DNA of 39,151 nucleotides from Paenibacillus sinensis (GCF_019904155.1 NZ_JAHCMB010000231.1:332-39482), one strand, 5' to 3'. Shown: positions 1 to 8,548, numbered from the stretch's first letter. Program-made: numbers and translations. Notes: generated by a model from the sequence alone, not told the origin.

Positions 1-14
1 TTGCCAAGCACATG

Positions 15-48
15 AACCACTGCTGATGTACTCAGCAGTGGTTTTTTT
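15..48 (+). terminator. Intrinsic terminator of a gene upstream of the window
   Basis: A 12-bp perfect stem (15-26 with 32-43) closes a 5-base loop and runs into a T tract. It sits before the guaB promoter, so it probably ends the preceding transcription unit, whose gene is outside the window. Confidence 0.85.
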
Positions 49-177
49 GTAGTTTAGCCCTCTGTTGCCGGATGCCCTCCACTTGATTGGTTTCGTCCTT
101 CATGGAAGGACAAAAGTCCAAGAATTCGCTTTCCCACGCTCCATTTTTGCCATACTTCTCCGCTCCATGTAATGTTC

Positions 178-206
178 TTGACAGGGTAAATGGCCTTTGC
201 TAAGAT
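178..206 (+). promoter_or_regulatory. guaB promoter, SigA type with extended -10
   Basis: TTGACA at 178-183 is followed by a 17-base spacer and TAAGAT at 201-206. A TGC just before the -10 makes it an extended -10 element. Transcription would start near 213 and leave a leader of about 165 bases before guaB. The leader contains only weak hairpins and does not match a riboswitch that I recognise. The remainder of the first 378 bases holds no convincing gene. Confidence 0.6.
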
Positions 207-378
207 GGCAATAATATATTTTTGGACATACCGCTCCAACCTACTTTGAAGATAAGAACCTATATACTTTGTAACCGGAGTCTCTGTCTTTCATGGACGG
301 ACGATGCTGGCGGGTGTGTTCTTTATTTATAAAGTTTGCGGGCCGTGAGAACATAAGAATAAGGGAGGAATGACCCAA

Positions 379-1836
379 GTGTGGGAAGATAAGTTTGGTA
401 AAGAGGGACTGACTTTTGATGATGTGCTGCTGGTTCCGCGTAAATCGGAAGTGCTGCCGAAGGAAGTGGATATTTCCACTGTGCTCAGCAGCAACGTGAA
501 GCTGAATATTCCGCTGATGAGCGCCGGCATGGATACTGTTACCGAAGCAGCTATGGCGATTGCCATTGCGCGCGAAGGCGGTATCGGCATTATCCACAAG
601 AATATGCCGATTGAGAAGCAGGCGGAAGAGGTAGACCGGGTGAAGCGCTCCGAGAGCGGCGTTATCACGAATCCTTTCTCGCTTACACCGGAACATCTGG
701 TCTCCGATGCGGAAAGCGTAATGGGCAAATACCGGATTTCCGGCGTGCCAATCGTCAATGACGACAACAAGCTGGTGGGGATCATTACGAACCGCGATCT
801 TCGCTTCATTCATGACTTCAACATTCCGATCAGCGATGTGATGACGAAGGAAAACCTCGTAACCGCTCCTGTTGGAACCACGTTGGCCGAAGCCGAGGTT
901 GTGCTCCAGCATCATAAGATCGAGAAGCTGCCCCTTGTGGATGAGAATTATGTGCTCAAAGGGCTTATTACGATTAAAGATATCGAGAAAGCCATCCAAT
1001 TCCCGAACGGTGCCAAAGATGCCCAAGGCCGCCTGCTTGTAGGCGCCGCGATTGGTATCTCCAAGGACTCGCTGGAACGCGCGGAAGCGCTCGTTAAGGC
1101 GGGAGTGGACATGATTGTTATGGACTCGGCTCACGGACACCATATCAATATTATTGATGCGGTTCGCCAGATCCGCCAGATCTATCCGGATCTGACGATT
1201 GTGGCCGGAAATGTGGCTACAGGCGAAGCTACACGCGAGCTGATTGAAGCCGGCGCATCCATCGTCAAGGTTGGTATCGGACCTGGCTCGATCTGTACAA
1301 CCCGCGTTATCGCCGGTATCGGTGTTCCGCAAATTACGGCGATCTATGATTGTGCCGCGGTTGCCCGTCAGTACGGCGTTCCGGTTATTGCCGACGGGGG
1401 CATCAAGTACTCCGGTGAAATCACCAAGGCGCTCGCAGCCGGTGCGCATGCGGTTATGCTGGGAAGCCTCTTCGCAGGCACGGAAGAGAGCCCGGGTGAA
1501 TCCGAGCTGTACCAGGGCCGGAAGTTCAAAGTATATCGCGGCATGGGCAGCATGAGCGCCATGAAGCAGGGCAGCAAGGACCGTTACTTCCAGGATGACG
1601 ACAAGAAGCTCGTTCCTGAAGGTATTGAAGGACGCGTTGCTTTCAAAGGTTCCTTGTCGGATACCGTTCACCAGCTGATCGGCGGACTGCGCTCCGGTAT
1701 GGGATACTGCGGCACGAAGACGCTGGGGGAACTGCGCGACGATACCTCTTTTATTCGTATTACAGGCGCAGGGCTTCGCGAAAGCCATCCTCACGACGTG
1801 CAAATTACAAAAGAAGCTCCCAACTATTCCCTATAA
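379..1836 (+). CDS. guaB: Inosine-5'-monophosphate dehydrogenase
   Basis: GuaB oxidises IMP to XMP with NAD+, the committed step of cytosolic guanine nucleotide synthesis. The 485-residue product has the IMPDH barrel interrupted by a CBS-pair domain at about residues 93-200. The catalytic loop GPGSICTT has its cysteine at about residue 306, and the mobile-flap and C-terminal regions are also conserved. The start is set at the GTG at 379, because AAGGGAGG lies 10 bases upstream and the product then begins MWEDKF, as in Bacillus IMPDH (MWESKF). An in-frame ATG at 370 touches the ribosome site and is unlikely. The gene follows its own promoter and precedes a strong terminator. dacA and pdxST follow, the usual Bacillales order. 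Confidence 0.96.
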   Translation: MWEDKFGKEGLTFDDVLLVPRKSEVLPKEVDISTVLSSNVKLNIPLMSAGMDTVTEAAMAIAIAREGGIGIIHKNMPIEKQAEEVDRVKRSESGVITNPFSLTPEHLVSDAESVMGKYRISGVPIVNDDNKLVGIITNRDLRFIHDFNIPISDVMTKENLVTAPVGTTLAEAEVVLQHHKIEKLPLVDENYVLKGLITIKDIEKAIQFPNGAKDAQGRLLVGAAIGISKDSLERAEALVKAGVDMIVMDSAHGHHINIIDAVRQIRQIYPDLTIVAGNVATGEATRELIEAGASIVKVGIGPGSICTTRVIAGIGVPQITAIYDCAAVARQYGVPVIADGGIKYSGEITKALAAGAHAVMLGSLFAGTEESPGESELYQGRKFKVYRGMGSMSAMKQGSKDRYFQDDDKKLVPEGIEGRVAFKGSLSDTVHQLIGGLRSGMGYCGTKTLGELRDDTSFIRITGAGLRESHPHDVQITKEAPNYSL

Positions 1837-1858
1837 TCTTAGTTCCGCCTAAAATCCG

Positions 1859-1896
1859 GACGGACAGGACGAATTTCGCCCTGTCCGTCTTTTTTT
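1859..1896 (+). terminator. guaB intrinsic terminator
   Basis: A 10-bp perfect stem (1859-1868 with 1880-1889) is followed by a run of eight T. It lies 22 bases after the guaB stop, so guaB appears to be monocistronic. Confidence 0.9.
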
Positions 1897-1909
1897 GGGG
1901 GTACCCCTG

Positions 1910-1918
1910 TGTTAGAAT
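1910..1918 (+). promoter_or_regulatory. Possible extended -10 promoter for dacA
   Basis: TGT-TAGAAT lies between the guaB terminator and the dacA ribosome site. No good -35 is seen at 17 bases. The position fits dacA, but the element is weak. Confidence 0.4.
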
Positions 1919-1962
1919 AGAACAAGCAATTGAGATGAGGACAGAAGGAGAGTTTAAATCAA

Positions 1963-3354
1963 TTGAAGTCCAAACGTAAATCCAAAGTGAAGAAGATAGT
2001 CGTTCAGACTGCGGCAGCAGGTCTGATTTTTAATATGCTTATGTCCTCCCCGCTTCCGGCTATGGCCGCGGGCACAGCCTCCCCGGCGCCGTCAGCTGCG
2101 GCCGCTACGAAGGCGACAGCCCCGGCGAAGACTTCTGCCGTCACGATTCCGTCGGTGGACAGCCTCGGGTTGAATCTTAGATCAGCTGTACTCTTAGAGC
2201 CTACGACGGGCCAGGTGCTGCTGTCCATGAATGCGGATAAGCCGCTTCCACCCGCCAGCATGACCAAGATGATGACGGAGTATCTGATCGCCGATGCCGT
2301 CAAGAATGGCAAGCTGTCCTGGGATCAGAATGTAACGGTTAGCGAGAACGCGGCCAAGCAGATCGGATCGCGTATTTTTTTGGCACAGGGCGATCAACAT
2401 ACGATTGAAGAACTGTACATAGCAATGGCCGTCGGCTCGGCGAACGATGCTACCGTTGCTCTGGCAGAGACGCTCTCGGGCTCCGAGCAGGAGTTCGTCA
2501 AGCTGATGAATGAAACAGCTCAGAAATTTGGCATGAAGACAGCTTATTTCATTAATTCGACTGGCCTCAGCCGTGCCGATATGCCGAAGAAGTTCCGGCC
2601 GGATACGGACAAAGAGACGGTAATGTCGGCGATGGATGCGGCGATACTGGCTCAGCATATCGTGCTGGATCACCCCGATTTTTCCAAGTATACAACCATT
2701 CAGTCCTACAAATTCCGCGAACGCGACAGCGCCCCGATGATCAACTACAACTGGATGCTGGAAGCGAACAAGAATATCGCCAACTTCAAGCAGTACGCCT
2801 ATCCGGGGCTTGACGGTCTGAAGACCGGCCATACGTCCGATGCCGGGAACTGCTTCACCGGGACCGCGGTCCGCGACGGCATGCGTCTGATCAGCGTTGT
2901 CATGGGTGCGAACTCAGAGGCTCACCGCTTCACCGAGACGAAGAAAGTCCTGGACTATGGATTCAACAATTTCGAGATCAAGCAGGTCGTAGCGGCCAAA
3001 TCGACAGTTTCCGGCAATGAGACGGTTGCCATTACGAAAGGCAAGAAGAGCGAAGTGCCGGTTGTTACCGACGCAGGCGTAACGTTCATCGTACCGAAAG
3101 GCACGACGACCCCGCAGGTTGCGGCAGTAACCAAGATCAATGACGCTTCGACGCTCGTGGCGCCGATCAAGCAGGGAACGAAGGTCGGTTCAGTAACCTA
3201 TACGTACAAGGTGAACGGCATACAGGCCCAGGAGAAGACCGTGAACCTGATCACCTCGGAAGAAGCACCGAAAGCGGGCTGGTTCAAACTGTTGTTCCGG
3301 GCGATCGGAAGCTTCTTCGCAGATTTGTTCTCCGGAGTGAAAAATTTATTCTAG
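1963..3354 (+). CDS. dacA: D-alanyl-D-alanine carboxypeptidase (PBP5 type)
   Basis: This enzyme trims the terminal D-Ala from peptidoglycan pentapeptides outside the cell and so limits cross-linking. The 463-residue protein has a basic N-terminus and signal peptide ending near residue 36 (PAMAAG). An Ala/Pro/Thr-rich linker follows. The serine-enzyme motifs are all present: SMTK (S99-K102), SAN (159-161) and KTG (287-289). A C-terminal beta-domain ends in an amphipathic helix (about residues 441-463) of the kind that anchors PBP5 proteins to the membrane. The start is a TTG, with AAGGAG about 12 bases upstream. Length and motif order match B. subtilis DacA, whose gene also follows guaB. Confidence 0.94.
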   Translation: MKSKRKSKVKKIVVQTAAAGLIFNMLMSSPLPAMAAGTASPAPSAAAATKATAPAKTSAVTIPSVDSLGLNLRSAVLLEPTTGQVLLSMNADKPLPPASMTKMMTEYLIADAVKNGKLSWDQNVTVSENAAKQIGSRIFLAQGDQHTIEELYIAMAVGSANDATVALAETLSGSEQEFVKLMNETAQKFGMKTAYFINSTGLSRADMPKKFRPDTDKETVMSAMDAAILAQHIVLDHPDFSKYTTIQSYKFRERDSAPMINYNWMLEANKNIANFKQYAYPGLDGLKTGHTSDAGNCFTGTAVRDGMRLISVVMGANSEAHRFTETKKVLDYGFNNFEIKQVVAAKSTVSGNETVAITKGKKSEVPVVTDAGVTFIVPKGTTTPQVAAVTKINDASTLVAPIKQGTKVGSVTYTYKVNGIQAQEKTVNLITSEEAPKAGWFKLLFRAIGSFFADLFSGVKNLF

Positions 3355-3391
3355 ATTTCCGGGATTTTCCGTTTAATCCCTAGTAAATTAG

Positions 3392-3420
3392 TTGTATATT
3401 TATCCGCCATGCGGTAAAAT
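3392..3420 (+). promoter_or_regulatory. pdxST promoter, SigA type
   Basis: TTGTAT (3392-3397), a 17-base spacer and TAAAAT (3415-3420) lie about 40 bases before the pdxS start. There is no clear terminator after dacA, so some read-through from dacA is possible. Confidence 0.6.
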
Positions 3421-3461
3421 AAAAAGTTAGATTATGATTGAATATCGGGAGGATTGAAGAA

Positions 3462-4343
3462 ATGGAAACAGGAACTTCTAGAGTAAAAAGAGGTATGGCT
3501 GAAATGCAAAAGGGCGGCGTCATCATGGACGTCATGAACGCGGAGCAGGCGAAAATCGCCGAGGCTGCAGGGGCCGTAGCCGTTATGGCTCTGGAGCGCG
3601 TACCTTCCGATATCCGGGCAGCCGGCGGTGTTGCACGGATGGCGGACCCTACGATTGTAGAGGAAGTCTTGAAGGTGGTCAGCATCCCTGTAATGGCCAA
3701 AGCGCGTATCGGCCACTATGTGGAAGCCAAGGTGCTGGAATCGCTCGGGGTCGACTACCTGGACGAGAGCGAAGTGCTGACTCCTGCTGACGAGGTGTTC
3801 CACATCGACAAGCGTGAATTCACGGTGCCGTTCGTCTGCGGAGCGAAGGATCTGGGTGAAGCGCTGCGCCGGATTAGCGAAGGCGCGTCGATGATCCGCA
3901 CGAAGGGCGAGCCGGGAACCGGCAACATCGTGGAAGCCGTTCGTCACATGCGCTATATCAACAGCCAAATCCGGAAGGTTCAAAATATGTTAAAGGACGA
4001 GCTGTATGCCGAAGCGAAAAATCTGGGTGTAGCTTACGAACTTCTGGTTGAAGTCCATGAGCTGGGCAAGCTGCCTGTCGTTAACTTTGCCGCCGGTGGC
4101 GTAGCGACACCTGCCGACGCTGCACTGATGATGCATCTGGGCGCTGATGGCGTATTCGTAGGCTCGGGTATTTTCAAATCGGACAGCCCCGAGAAGTTCG
4201 CACGTGCGATCGTCGAAGCAACGACGCATTATACGGATTACAAGCTGATCGCCGAAGTTTCCAAGAATTTGGGAACCCCGATGAAAGGTATCGACATCGC
4301 AACACTGACCGCTGCCGAACGGATGTCGGAACGCGGCTGGTAA
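3462..4343 (+). CDS. pdxS: Pyridoxal 5'-phosphate synthase, synthase subunit PdxS
   Basis: PdxS condenses ribose 5-phosphate, glyceraldehyde 3-phosphate and ammonia into PLP in the DXP-independent vitamin B6 pathway. The 293-residue product is a near match to Bacillus PdxS throughout. The Schiff-base lysines appear at about K80 (VMAKARIGH) and K148 (RTKGEPGTGN), with the phosphate-binding glycine stretches NFAAGGVATPAD and GVFVGSGIF. The start is the ATG at 3462, with GGGAGG about 9 bases upstream. An upstream TTG at 3438 has no ribosome site and would add residues absent from the family. The gene is 20 bases upstream of pdxT, whose product supplies the ammonia. Confidence 0.97.
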   Translation: METGTSRVKRGMAEMQKGGVIMDVMNAEQAKIAEAAGAVAVMALERVPSDIRAAGGVARMADPTIVEEVLKVVSIPVMAKARIGHYVEAKVLESLGVDYLDESEVLTPADEVFHIDKREFTVPFVCGAKDLGEALRRISEGASMIRTKGEPGTGNIVEAVRHMRYINSQIRKVQNMLKDELYAEAKNLGVAYELLVEVHELGKLPVVNFAAGGVATPADAALMMHLGADGVFVGSGIFKSDSPEKFARAIVEATTHYTDYKLIAEVSKNLGTPMKGIDIATLTAAERMSERGW

Positions 4344-4363
4344 GTAGAGAGAAGGTCTTGGAA

Positions 4364-4948
4364 ATGAAGATAGGAGTATTGGCGCTGCAAGGCGCCGTAA
4401 CGGAACATATCGTAAGCGTCGGCAAGGCCGGTGCAGAAGGCGTGCCGATCAAACGGGTAGAGGAATTGAAGGAAATCGACGGTCTGATTATCCCAGGCGG
4501 CGAGAGCACGACCATCGGCAAGCTGATGCGGAAGTACGGTTTTATCGAGGCCATCCGCGACTTTGCTGCAGAAGGCCATCCGATCTTCGGTACATGTGCC
4601 GGCTTGATTGTACTGGCGAAGGATATCGCCGGCGGGGAGCCTGCTCATCTGGAGCTGATGGATATCACCGTGGCTCGGAATGCTTTTGGACGCCAGCGGG
4701 AGAGCTTCGAGTGCGATTTGGACGTCAAAGGCATCGATGAACCGATCCGCGCGGTGTTCATCCGTGCTCCTCTGATCGAGAAAGTCGGACCCGGCGTTGA
4801 GGTGCTATCCGAATATAACGGAGAAATTGTGACGGCACGCCAGGGCAATTTGCTCGTATCTTCCTTTCATCCAGAATTAACCGATGATTACCGGCTGCAT
4901 CAGTATTTTACGGAAATGGTGCAAGCAGCCCGCAACGTCGGAGCATAG
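4364..4948 (+). CDS. pdxT: Pyridoxal 5'-phosphate synthase, glutaminase subunit PdxT
   Basis: PdxT hydrolyses glutamine and channels ammonia to PdxS in the 12+12 PLP synthase complex. The 194-residue protein has the class I glutaminase signatures: PGGEST (about 45-50), the nucleophile C78 in FGTCAGL, and the His-Glu pair H169/E171 in FHPEL. The start is the ATG at 4364, with GAAGG 8 bases upstream. A TTG at 4358 lies too close to that ribosome site. The product then begins MKIGVLALQG, as in other PdxT proteins. It is co-transcribed with pdxS. Confidence 0.96.
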   Translation: MKIGVLALQGAVTEHIVSVGKAGAEGVPIKRVEELKEIDGLIIPGGESTTIGKLMRKYGFIEAIRDFAAEGHPIFGTCAGLIVLAKDIAGGEPAHLELMDITVARNAFGRQRESFECDLDVKGIDEPIRAVFIRAPLIEKVGPGVEVLSEYNGEIVTARQGNLLVSSFHPELTDDYRLHQYFTEMVQAARNVGA

Positions 4949-4971
4949 AACTGCATACCACAACATCCTGA

Positions 4972-5005
4972 CTCTTTCAAAGGCCCTTACGGCGTTTTGA
5001 AAGAG
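4972..5005 (+). promoter_or_regulatory. Hairpin between pdxT and serS
   Basis: A 10-bp stem (4972-4981 with 4996-5005) has an internal GCC/GGC pair in its loop. The T tract is very short, so it is a poor terminator. It could be a processing or partial attenuation site between pdxT and serS. No T-box conserved sequence is present in the 85-base gap. Confidence 0.5.
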
Positions 5006-5033
5006 TTATGGCTGTTTCAGGAGGGAAAATGTC

Positions 5034-6323
5034 GTGTTAGATGTTAAAATATTGCGTACCGATTATGCCAAGGTGGAGCAGGCCCTGGACAACCGCGGAA
5101 AATCGCTGGATTTGATCTCCGGCTTCACCGCGCTTGATCTTCGCCGCCGTGAGCTGCTTCAGGAGACGGAGAGTCTCAAGAACCGCCGCAATACCGTATC
5201 CGGCGAGGTTGCCAAGCTGAAGAAGACTGGAGAGCCGGCAGAGGATCTGATCGCCGAAATGCGCAGCGTCTCGGACCGGATTAAGGAACTGGACGATGAA
5301 GTACGTGAGCTGGAAGGCCAGATTTCCGAGCTGATGCTGAGCATTCCGAATATTCCCCATGAGTCGGTTCCGGTTGGCAAATCAGAAGAAGATAACGTGG
5401 AGATTCGCCGCTGGTCGCAGCCGCGTGAATTTGGGTTCACCCCGAAATCGCATTGGGAGCTGGCGCAGAATCTGGATATTCTGGATTTTGAAGCGGCAGC
5501 CAAGGTAACGGGATCGCGCTTTGTCTTCTACAAAGGCCTCGGAGCTCGTCTGGAACGAGCACTGATTAACTTTATGATGGACCTTCACAGCGGTGAGCAT
5601 CAATATGAAGAAATGCTGCCTCCATATATCGTCAATCAAGACAGCTTGTACGGAACAGGCCAGCTGCCGAAGTTCGAAGAGGATCTGTTCAAGCTGCGCG
5701 ATACGGATTATTATCTGATCCCGACTGCCGAGGTACCGGTAACCAACTATTATCGTGAGGAGATTCTGAACGCATCCGATCTGCCCAAATATTTCGTCGC
5801 TTACAGCTCTTGTTTTCGTTCCGAAGCCGGTTCTGCCGGCCGCGATACCCGCGGACTGATTCGTCAGCATCAGTTCAACAAGGTGGAATTGGTCAAGCTG
5901 ACCTCGCCAGATTCTTCTTATGAAGAGCTTGAGAAGATGACCGCCGACGCGGAGCATGTTCTGCAGCTGCTGGAGCTGCCGTACCGGGTTCTTGCCCTGT
6001 GCACGGGCGATATGGGCTTCACTGCGGCCAAGACCTATGACCTGGAGGTGTGGCTGCCGGAATCGGGCATGTACCGCGAGATTTCGTCCTGCTCCAATAC
6101 AGAAGACTTCCAGGCGCGCCGTGCCAACATCCGTTTCCGCAAGGAGCCGAAGGCCAAGCCGGAATTCGTGCATACGCTTAACGGCTCAGCGCTGGCCGTC
6201 GGACGGACGGTTGCAGCCATTCTCGAGAATTACCAGCAAGAAGACGGCAGCGTGATTATTCCGGAGCGCCTGCAGCCTTATATGGGCAACGTTAAGGTTA
6301 TCCGTCCAAAGAGTGAGAAGTAA
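5034..6323 (+). CDS. serS: Seryl-tRNA synthetase
   Basis: SerS charges tRNA-Ser with serine in the cytosol. The 429-residue protein starts with the long antiparallel coiled coil that holds the tRNA variable arm (about residues 30-100). The class II catalytic core follows: motif 2 around CFRSEAGSAGRDTRGL and motif 3 around GRTVAAILENY. The start is the GTG at 5034, with CAGGAGGG 8 bases upstream, and the product begins MLDVKILR like Bacillus SerS. Unlike many Bacillales serS genes, no T-box leader precedes it. A tRNA-Ser gene lies 77 bases after the stop. Confidence 0.97.
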   Translation: MLDVKILRTDYAKVEQALDNRGKSLDLISGFTALDLRRRELLQETESLKNRRNTVSGEVAKLKKTGEPAEDLIAEMRSVSDRIKELDDEVRELEGQISELMLSIPNIPHESVPVGKSEEDNVEIRRWSQPREFGFTPKSHWELAQNLDILDFEAAAKVTGSRFVFYKGLGARLERALINFMMDLHSGEHQYEEMLPPYIVNQDSLYGTGQLPKFEEDLFKLRDTDYYLIPTAEVPVTNYYREEILNASDLPKYFVAYSSCFRSEAGSAGRDTRGLIRQHQFNKVELVKLTSPDSSYEELEKMTADAEHVLQLLELPYRVLALCTGDMGFTAAKTYDLEVWLPESGMYREISSCSNTEDFQARRANIRFRKEPKAKPEFVHTLNGSALAVGRTVAAILENYQQEDGSVIIPERLQPYMGNVKVIRPKSEK

Positions 6324-6338
6324 GTAGGTAGGTTGAGG

Positions 6339-6368
6339 TTGCTTCCACCCTTGTTTCCGTGGTATAAT
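6339..6368 (+). promoter_or_regulatory. Promoter of tRNA-Ser
   Basis: TTGCTT (6339-6344), an 18-base spacer and a perfect TATAAT (6363-6368) place a start about 25 bases before the mature tRNA. The tRNA may also be reached by read-through from serS. Confidence 0.6.
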
Positions 6369-6400
6369 CTCTATTGTATGTGGCGTTTGCCGCAGCAGAT

Positions 6401-6489
6401 GGAGAGGTACCGAAGCGGTCATAACGGGGCGGTCTTGAAAACCGTTAGGGTGCAAGCCCACATGGGTTCGAATCCCATCCTCTCCGCCA
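6401..6489 (+). tRNA. tRNA-Ser (anticodon UGA)
   Basis: A 7-bp acceptor stem (6401-6407 with 6479-6485) is followed by discriminator G6486 and an encoded CCA (6487-6489). The anticodon stem-loop at 6429-6445 presents TGA at 6436-6438. A long variable arm (class II tRNA) and the T-loop GTTCGAATC are present. Serine identity is consistent with the long variable arm and with the adjacent serS. Confidence 0.97.
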
Positions 6490-6516
6490 TTACCCAAATG
6501 AATATCGATGAACAGA

Positions 6517-6543
6517 GCCGTTCCCTTCGGGGAGCGGTTTTTT
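6517..6543 (+). terminator. tRNA-Ser intrinsic terminator
   Basis: An 8-bp stem (6518-6525 with 6530-6537) is capped by a stable TTCG tetraloop and followed by six T. Confidence 0.9.
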
Positions 6544-6646
6544 GCATAATTAGAGCAACGAAAACAGGGAGCAGATGCCGCTTCAGCCATAGTGGAAGGA
6601 AAAGCGGAATAAAAAAGCCTCTTTTTCCGCAATGTATGAAGTGAGC

Positions 6647-6676
6647 TTAAGAATGAGATACGACGGTTGCTATAAT
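6647..6676 (+). promoter_or_regulatory. Promoter upstream of the 6765 gene
   Basis: TTAAGA (6647-6652), an 18-base spacer and TATAAT (6671-6676), with TGC directly before the -10, form an extended -10 promoter. It would drive the small gene at 6765 and possibly sspP behind it. Confidence 0.5.
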
Positions 6677-6764
6677 AACGCCGATTCACCGGTTGTTACC
6701 CAAACACAGACCCGTAAATTCTCAAGCTCAGCTTATGCAATATGAAAAAGGAGGCTGATTCACC

Positions 6765-7106
6765 ATGGAGCAACCATTACAGCTGGACCAGGGGCGGCTT
6801 GTCTCCGCCTGGAACGAGCGTCTGCCGTCTTTTATGGACGAGGGGGACAGTTATAAGGTACAGGCAGATGAGAGTGACCGCAAAAGCTTGCTAATTCACT
6901 TTAACTCGGCGGGTCATCAGGATTATGAACTTGATTTTCGCTGCACGTATGTGGACAGCCGTGAGGTTGCCGTCAGTTTTCTTGATGTGGAGAAGGCCGG
7001 ACGGAGTACGGACGAGCATTCAGCCGCAATTCAACAGCTAGCGCAGAAATATACGCGCCAGATCCACGAATGTGCCCAGGCATTGAAGCCCGTTACCCAG
7101 CCCTGA
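6765..7106 (+). CDS. Small protein of unknown function
   Basis: The 113-residue product is not recognised. The gene is credible because AAAGGAGG lies 10 bases before its ATG and codon use resembles its neighbours. The protein is acidic and soluble, with no signal peptide, membrane segment or cysteine cluster. A central stretch of alternating hydrophobic residues (about 43-75) suggests beta-strands, and the C-terminal part (about 85-108) looks helical. It lies 25 bases upstream of sspP on the same strand, so the two may be co-transcribed, which would hint at a sporulation-related setting, but no function is claimed. Confidence 0.75.
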   Translation: MEQPLQLDQGRLVSAWNERLPSFMDEGDSYKVQADESDRKSLLIHFNSAGHQDYELDFRCTYVDSREVAVSFLDVEKAGRSTDEHSAAIQQLAQKYTRQIHECAQALKPVTQP

Positions 7107-7131
7107 TTACTAACCGATAGGAGGATAATCG

Positions 7132-7281
7132 ATGAGCAAACCAAAAACGACACAAGTCCCCGGCACCCAGACGTCGGGCGGCAATCGGAACAAGCGTCAT
7201 TCCGACGGTCCCGAGCCTCTGTCCGGCTCCAAAAAAGTGAAGCAGGCCAATCATGTGAGCCACCACAATACGGAAGGCTAA
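7132..7281 (+). CDS. sspP: Small acid-soluble spore protein P (SspP family)
   Basis: This 49-residue gene is below the length at which frames are usually listed. Its product contains PEPLSGSKKVK followed by a His/Asn-rich tail (NHVSHHN). That matches the core of Bacillus SspP (PEPLSGSKKVKNRNH), a minor SASP found in the spore core. The N-terminal third is Gly/Thr/Lys-rich and variable, as expected for this family. The ATG has TAGGAGG about 9 bases upstream. Minor SASP genes are normally switched on late in the forespore, but I do not see a clear SigG promoter. Its presence supports an endospore-forming host. Confidence 0.85.
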   Translation: MSKPKTTQVPGTQTSGGNRNKRHSDGPEPLSGSKKVKQANHVSHHNTEG

Positions 7282-7372
7282 CAATTTACAGGAAACGGTT
7301 TATCAATTCGTGTAAATCGTTTATCATTGAAAGGGGGGTAAATATTTCTTCAATTGGGAGAGGAGAAAGAGA

Positions 7373-8467
7373 ATGTTAAGGAAATGGGGCCTCGCTGGGG
7401 CGTCGATGCTGCTCGCGGCAGCTGTAATTTTGCCGGGATGCGGTAGCAAGCAAGAGCCAAAGGAAGCGCTGCAGGGAGCAGCGACCAAAGTGGCAGAAAT
7501 GACTTCTTATGAAATGCAGAGCAAGCTGGTGGTCAATAACTTGACTATCGATGAGGCGAGCTCGGAATCCGCGGATATGACGACACAAGTGATGAGCATG
7601 CTGAAGAACGCGGACATCTCGGTTGACGCTGTTTATCAGGCGAAGCCGATGCAGACGGAAATGACGCTGGTTCTTAACCTGAAGGGCGATATGTCGATGA
7701 GCTTCACGGTTCCGATGGTTATGACGGAAGACAAGCTCTACGTCAAAGTGCCAAGCATACCGTTCCTGCCTATTCCTGAGAGTGTTGTCGGCAAATTTGT
7801 AATGTTTGATTTGAAGGAATTGGCCGAGCAGGAGGGCGCCGAGTTCAATCCTGCTATGATGGATACGCAGAAGATGCAAAAGCTTAGCAATGAACTGATG
7901 AGCGCTGTACTGAACGAGTATGATGAAGCCAAGTACTTCAAGAGTGTTGCGCCTAAGGACGCCGGCGTTCCTGAAGGGGTTGACGCGAAGCAGGTAGTTC
8001 AGTTCCAGGTGACGAACGACAACGTGAAGGAAGCACTGAGCATCTTTGGCAGCAAGGTGGTGCCGAAGATCCTGGACATTATCTCCAAGGATGAGTACAA
8101 GTCCATGCTTCAGATCGAACAGTCGGTGCTCGACGATGCCAAAGCGGGTGTACAGGACAGCGAATCCAAGGCTGATTTCGAGAAGACCGTGAATGAACTG
8201 GATAAATACCTGACGGTGAATCAATTCCAGCTGAACACCGCCATCAATAAGGATGATTTCCCGGTGTACCAGTCCCTGAACCTGGACATTAATGTGAACA
8301 ATCCGGATGATGGCAGCAAGGTAGGCTTATCGCTTACGGGAAGCAACCAGTACAGCAAGATTAACGAGAAGGCCAATTTCAAAATCGGCATTCCGAAGGA
8401 CAGTGAAGTCATTACGCAAGACCAGCTTGAACAGCAGTTTAATACCTCCGCGCTGGAGTCGAACTAA
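7373..8467 (+). CDS. Putative secreted lipoprotein
   Basis: The 364-residue product begins with a lipoprotein signal peptide. A short basic start and a hydrophobic segment lead to the lipobox LPGC, with the lipidated cysteine at about residue 23, so it should be anchored on the outer face of the membrane. The remainder has a repeated pattern of MTSYEMQSKL-like and ...MQTEMTLVLNLKGDM-like strands, as in LolA/LppX-like lipid-binding folds or the DUF6612-type lipoproteins of Firmicutes. That fold is inferred only. The ribosome site is AGAGGAG. Upstream, GTTTATCA occurs twice (about 7299 and 7319), followed by GGGGGGTAAAT, possibly an alternative-sigma promoter. A strong hairpin follows the stop. 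Confidence 0.75.
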   Translation: MLRKWGLAGASMLLAAAVILPGCGSKQEPKEALQGAATKVAEMTSYEMQSKLVVNNLTIDEASSESADMTTQVMSMLKNADISVDAVYQAKPMQTEMTLVLNLKGDMSMSFTVPMVMTEDKLYVKVPSIPFLPIPESVVGKFVMFDLKELAEQEGAEFNPAMMDTQKMQKLSNELMSAVLNEYDEAKYFKSVAPKDAGVPEGVDAKQVVQFQVTNDNVKEALSIFGSKVVPKILDIISKDEYKSMLQIEQSVLDDAKAGVQDSESKADFEKTVNELDKYLTVNQFQLNTAINKDDFPVYQSLNLDINVNNPDDGSKVGLSLTGSNQYSKINEKANFKIGIPKDSEVITQDQLEQQFNTSALESN

Positions 8468-8491
8468 TCCGATTTCAGCAAAATACACAGC

Positions 8492-8529
8492 GAACGCCTT
8501 CATCTCCATTCGTAGAGATGAAGGCGTTC
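8492..8529. terminator. Hairpin between convergent genes
   Basis: A perfect 15-bp stem (8492-8506 with 8515-8529) has an 8-base loop. It lies between the lipoprotein gene and the convergent acetyltransferase gene. T tracts are short on both sides, so termination efficiency is uncertain. Confidence 0.7.
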
Positions 8530-8548
8530 TGCATAAGGGGGGATCAGT

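Noticed and set aside
54..239. Minus-strand 61-codon frame before guaB
   Set aside because: No convincing ribosome site and it overlaps the guaB promoter; not conserved to my knowledge.
241..1803. Long minus-strand open frame of 520 codons opposite guaB
   Set aside because: It is a codon-phase shadow of guaB, with no ribosome site and no family resemblance.
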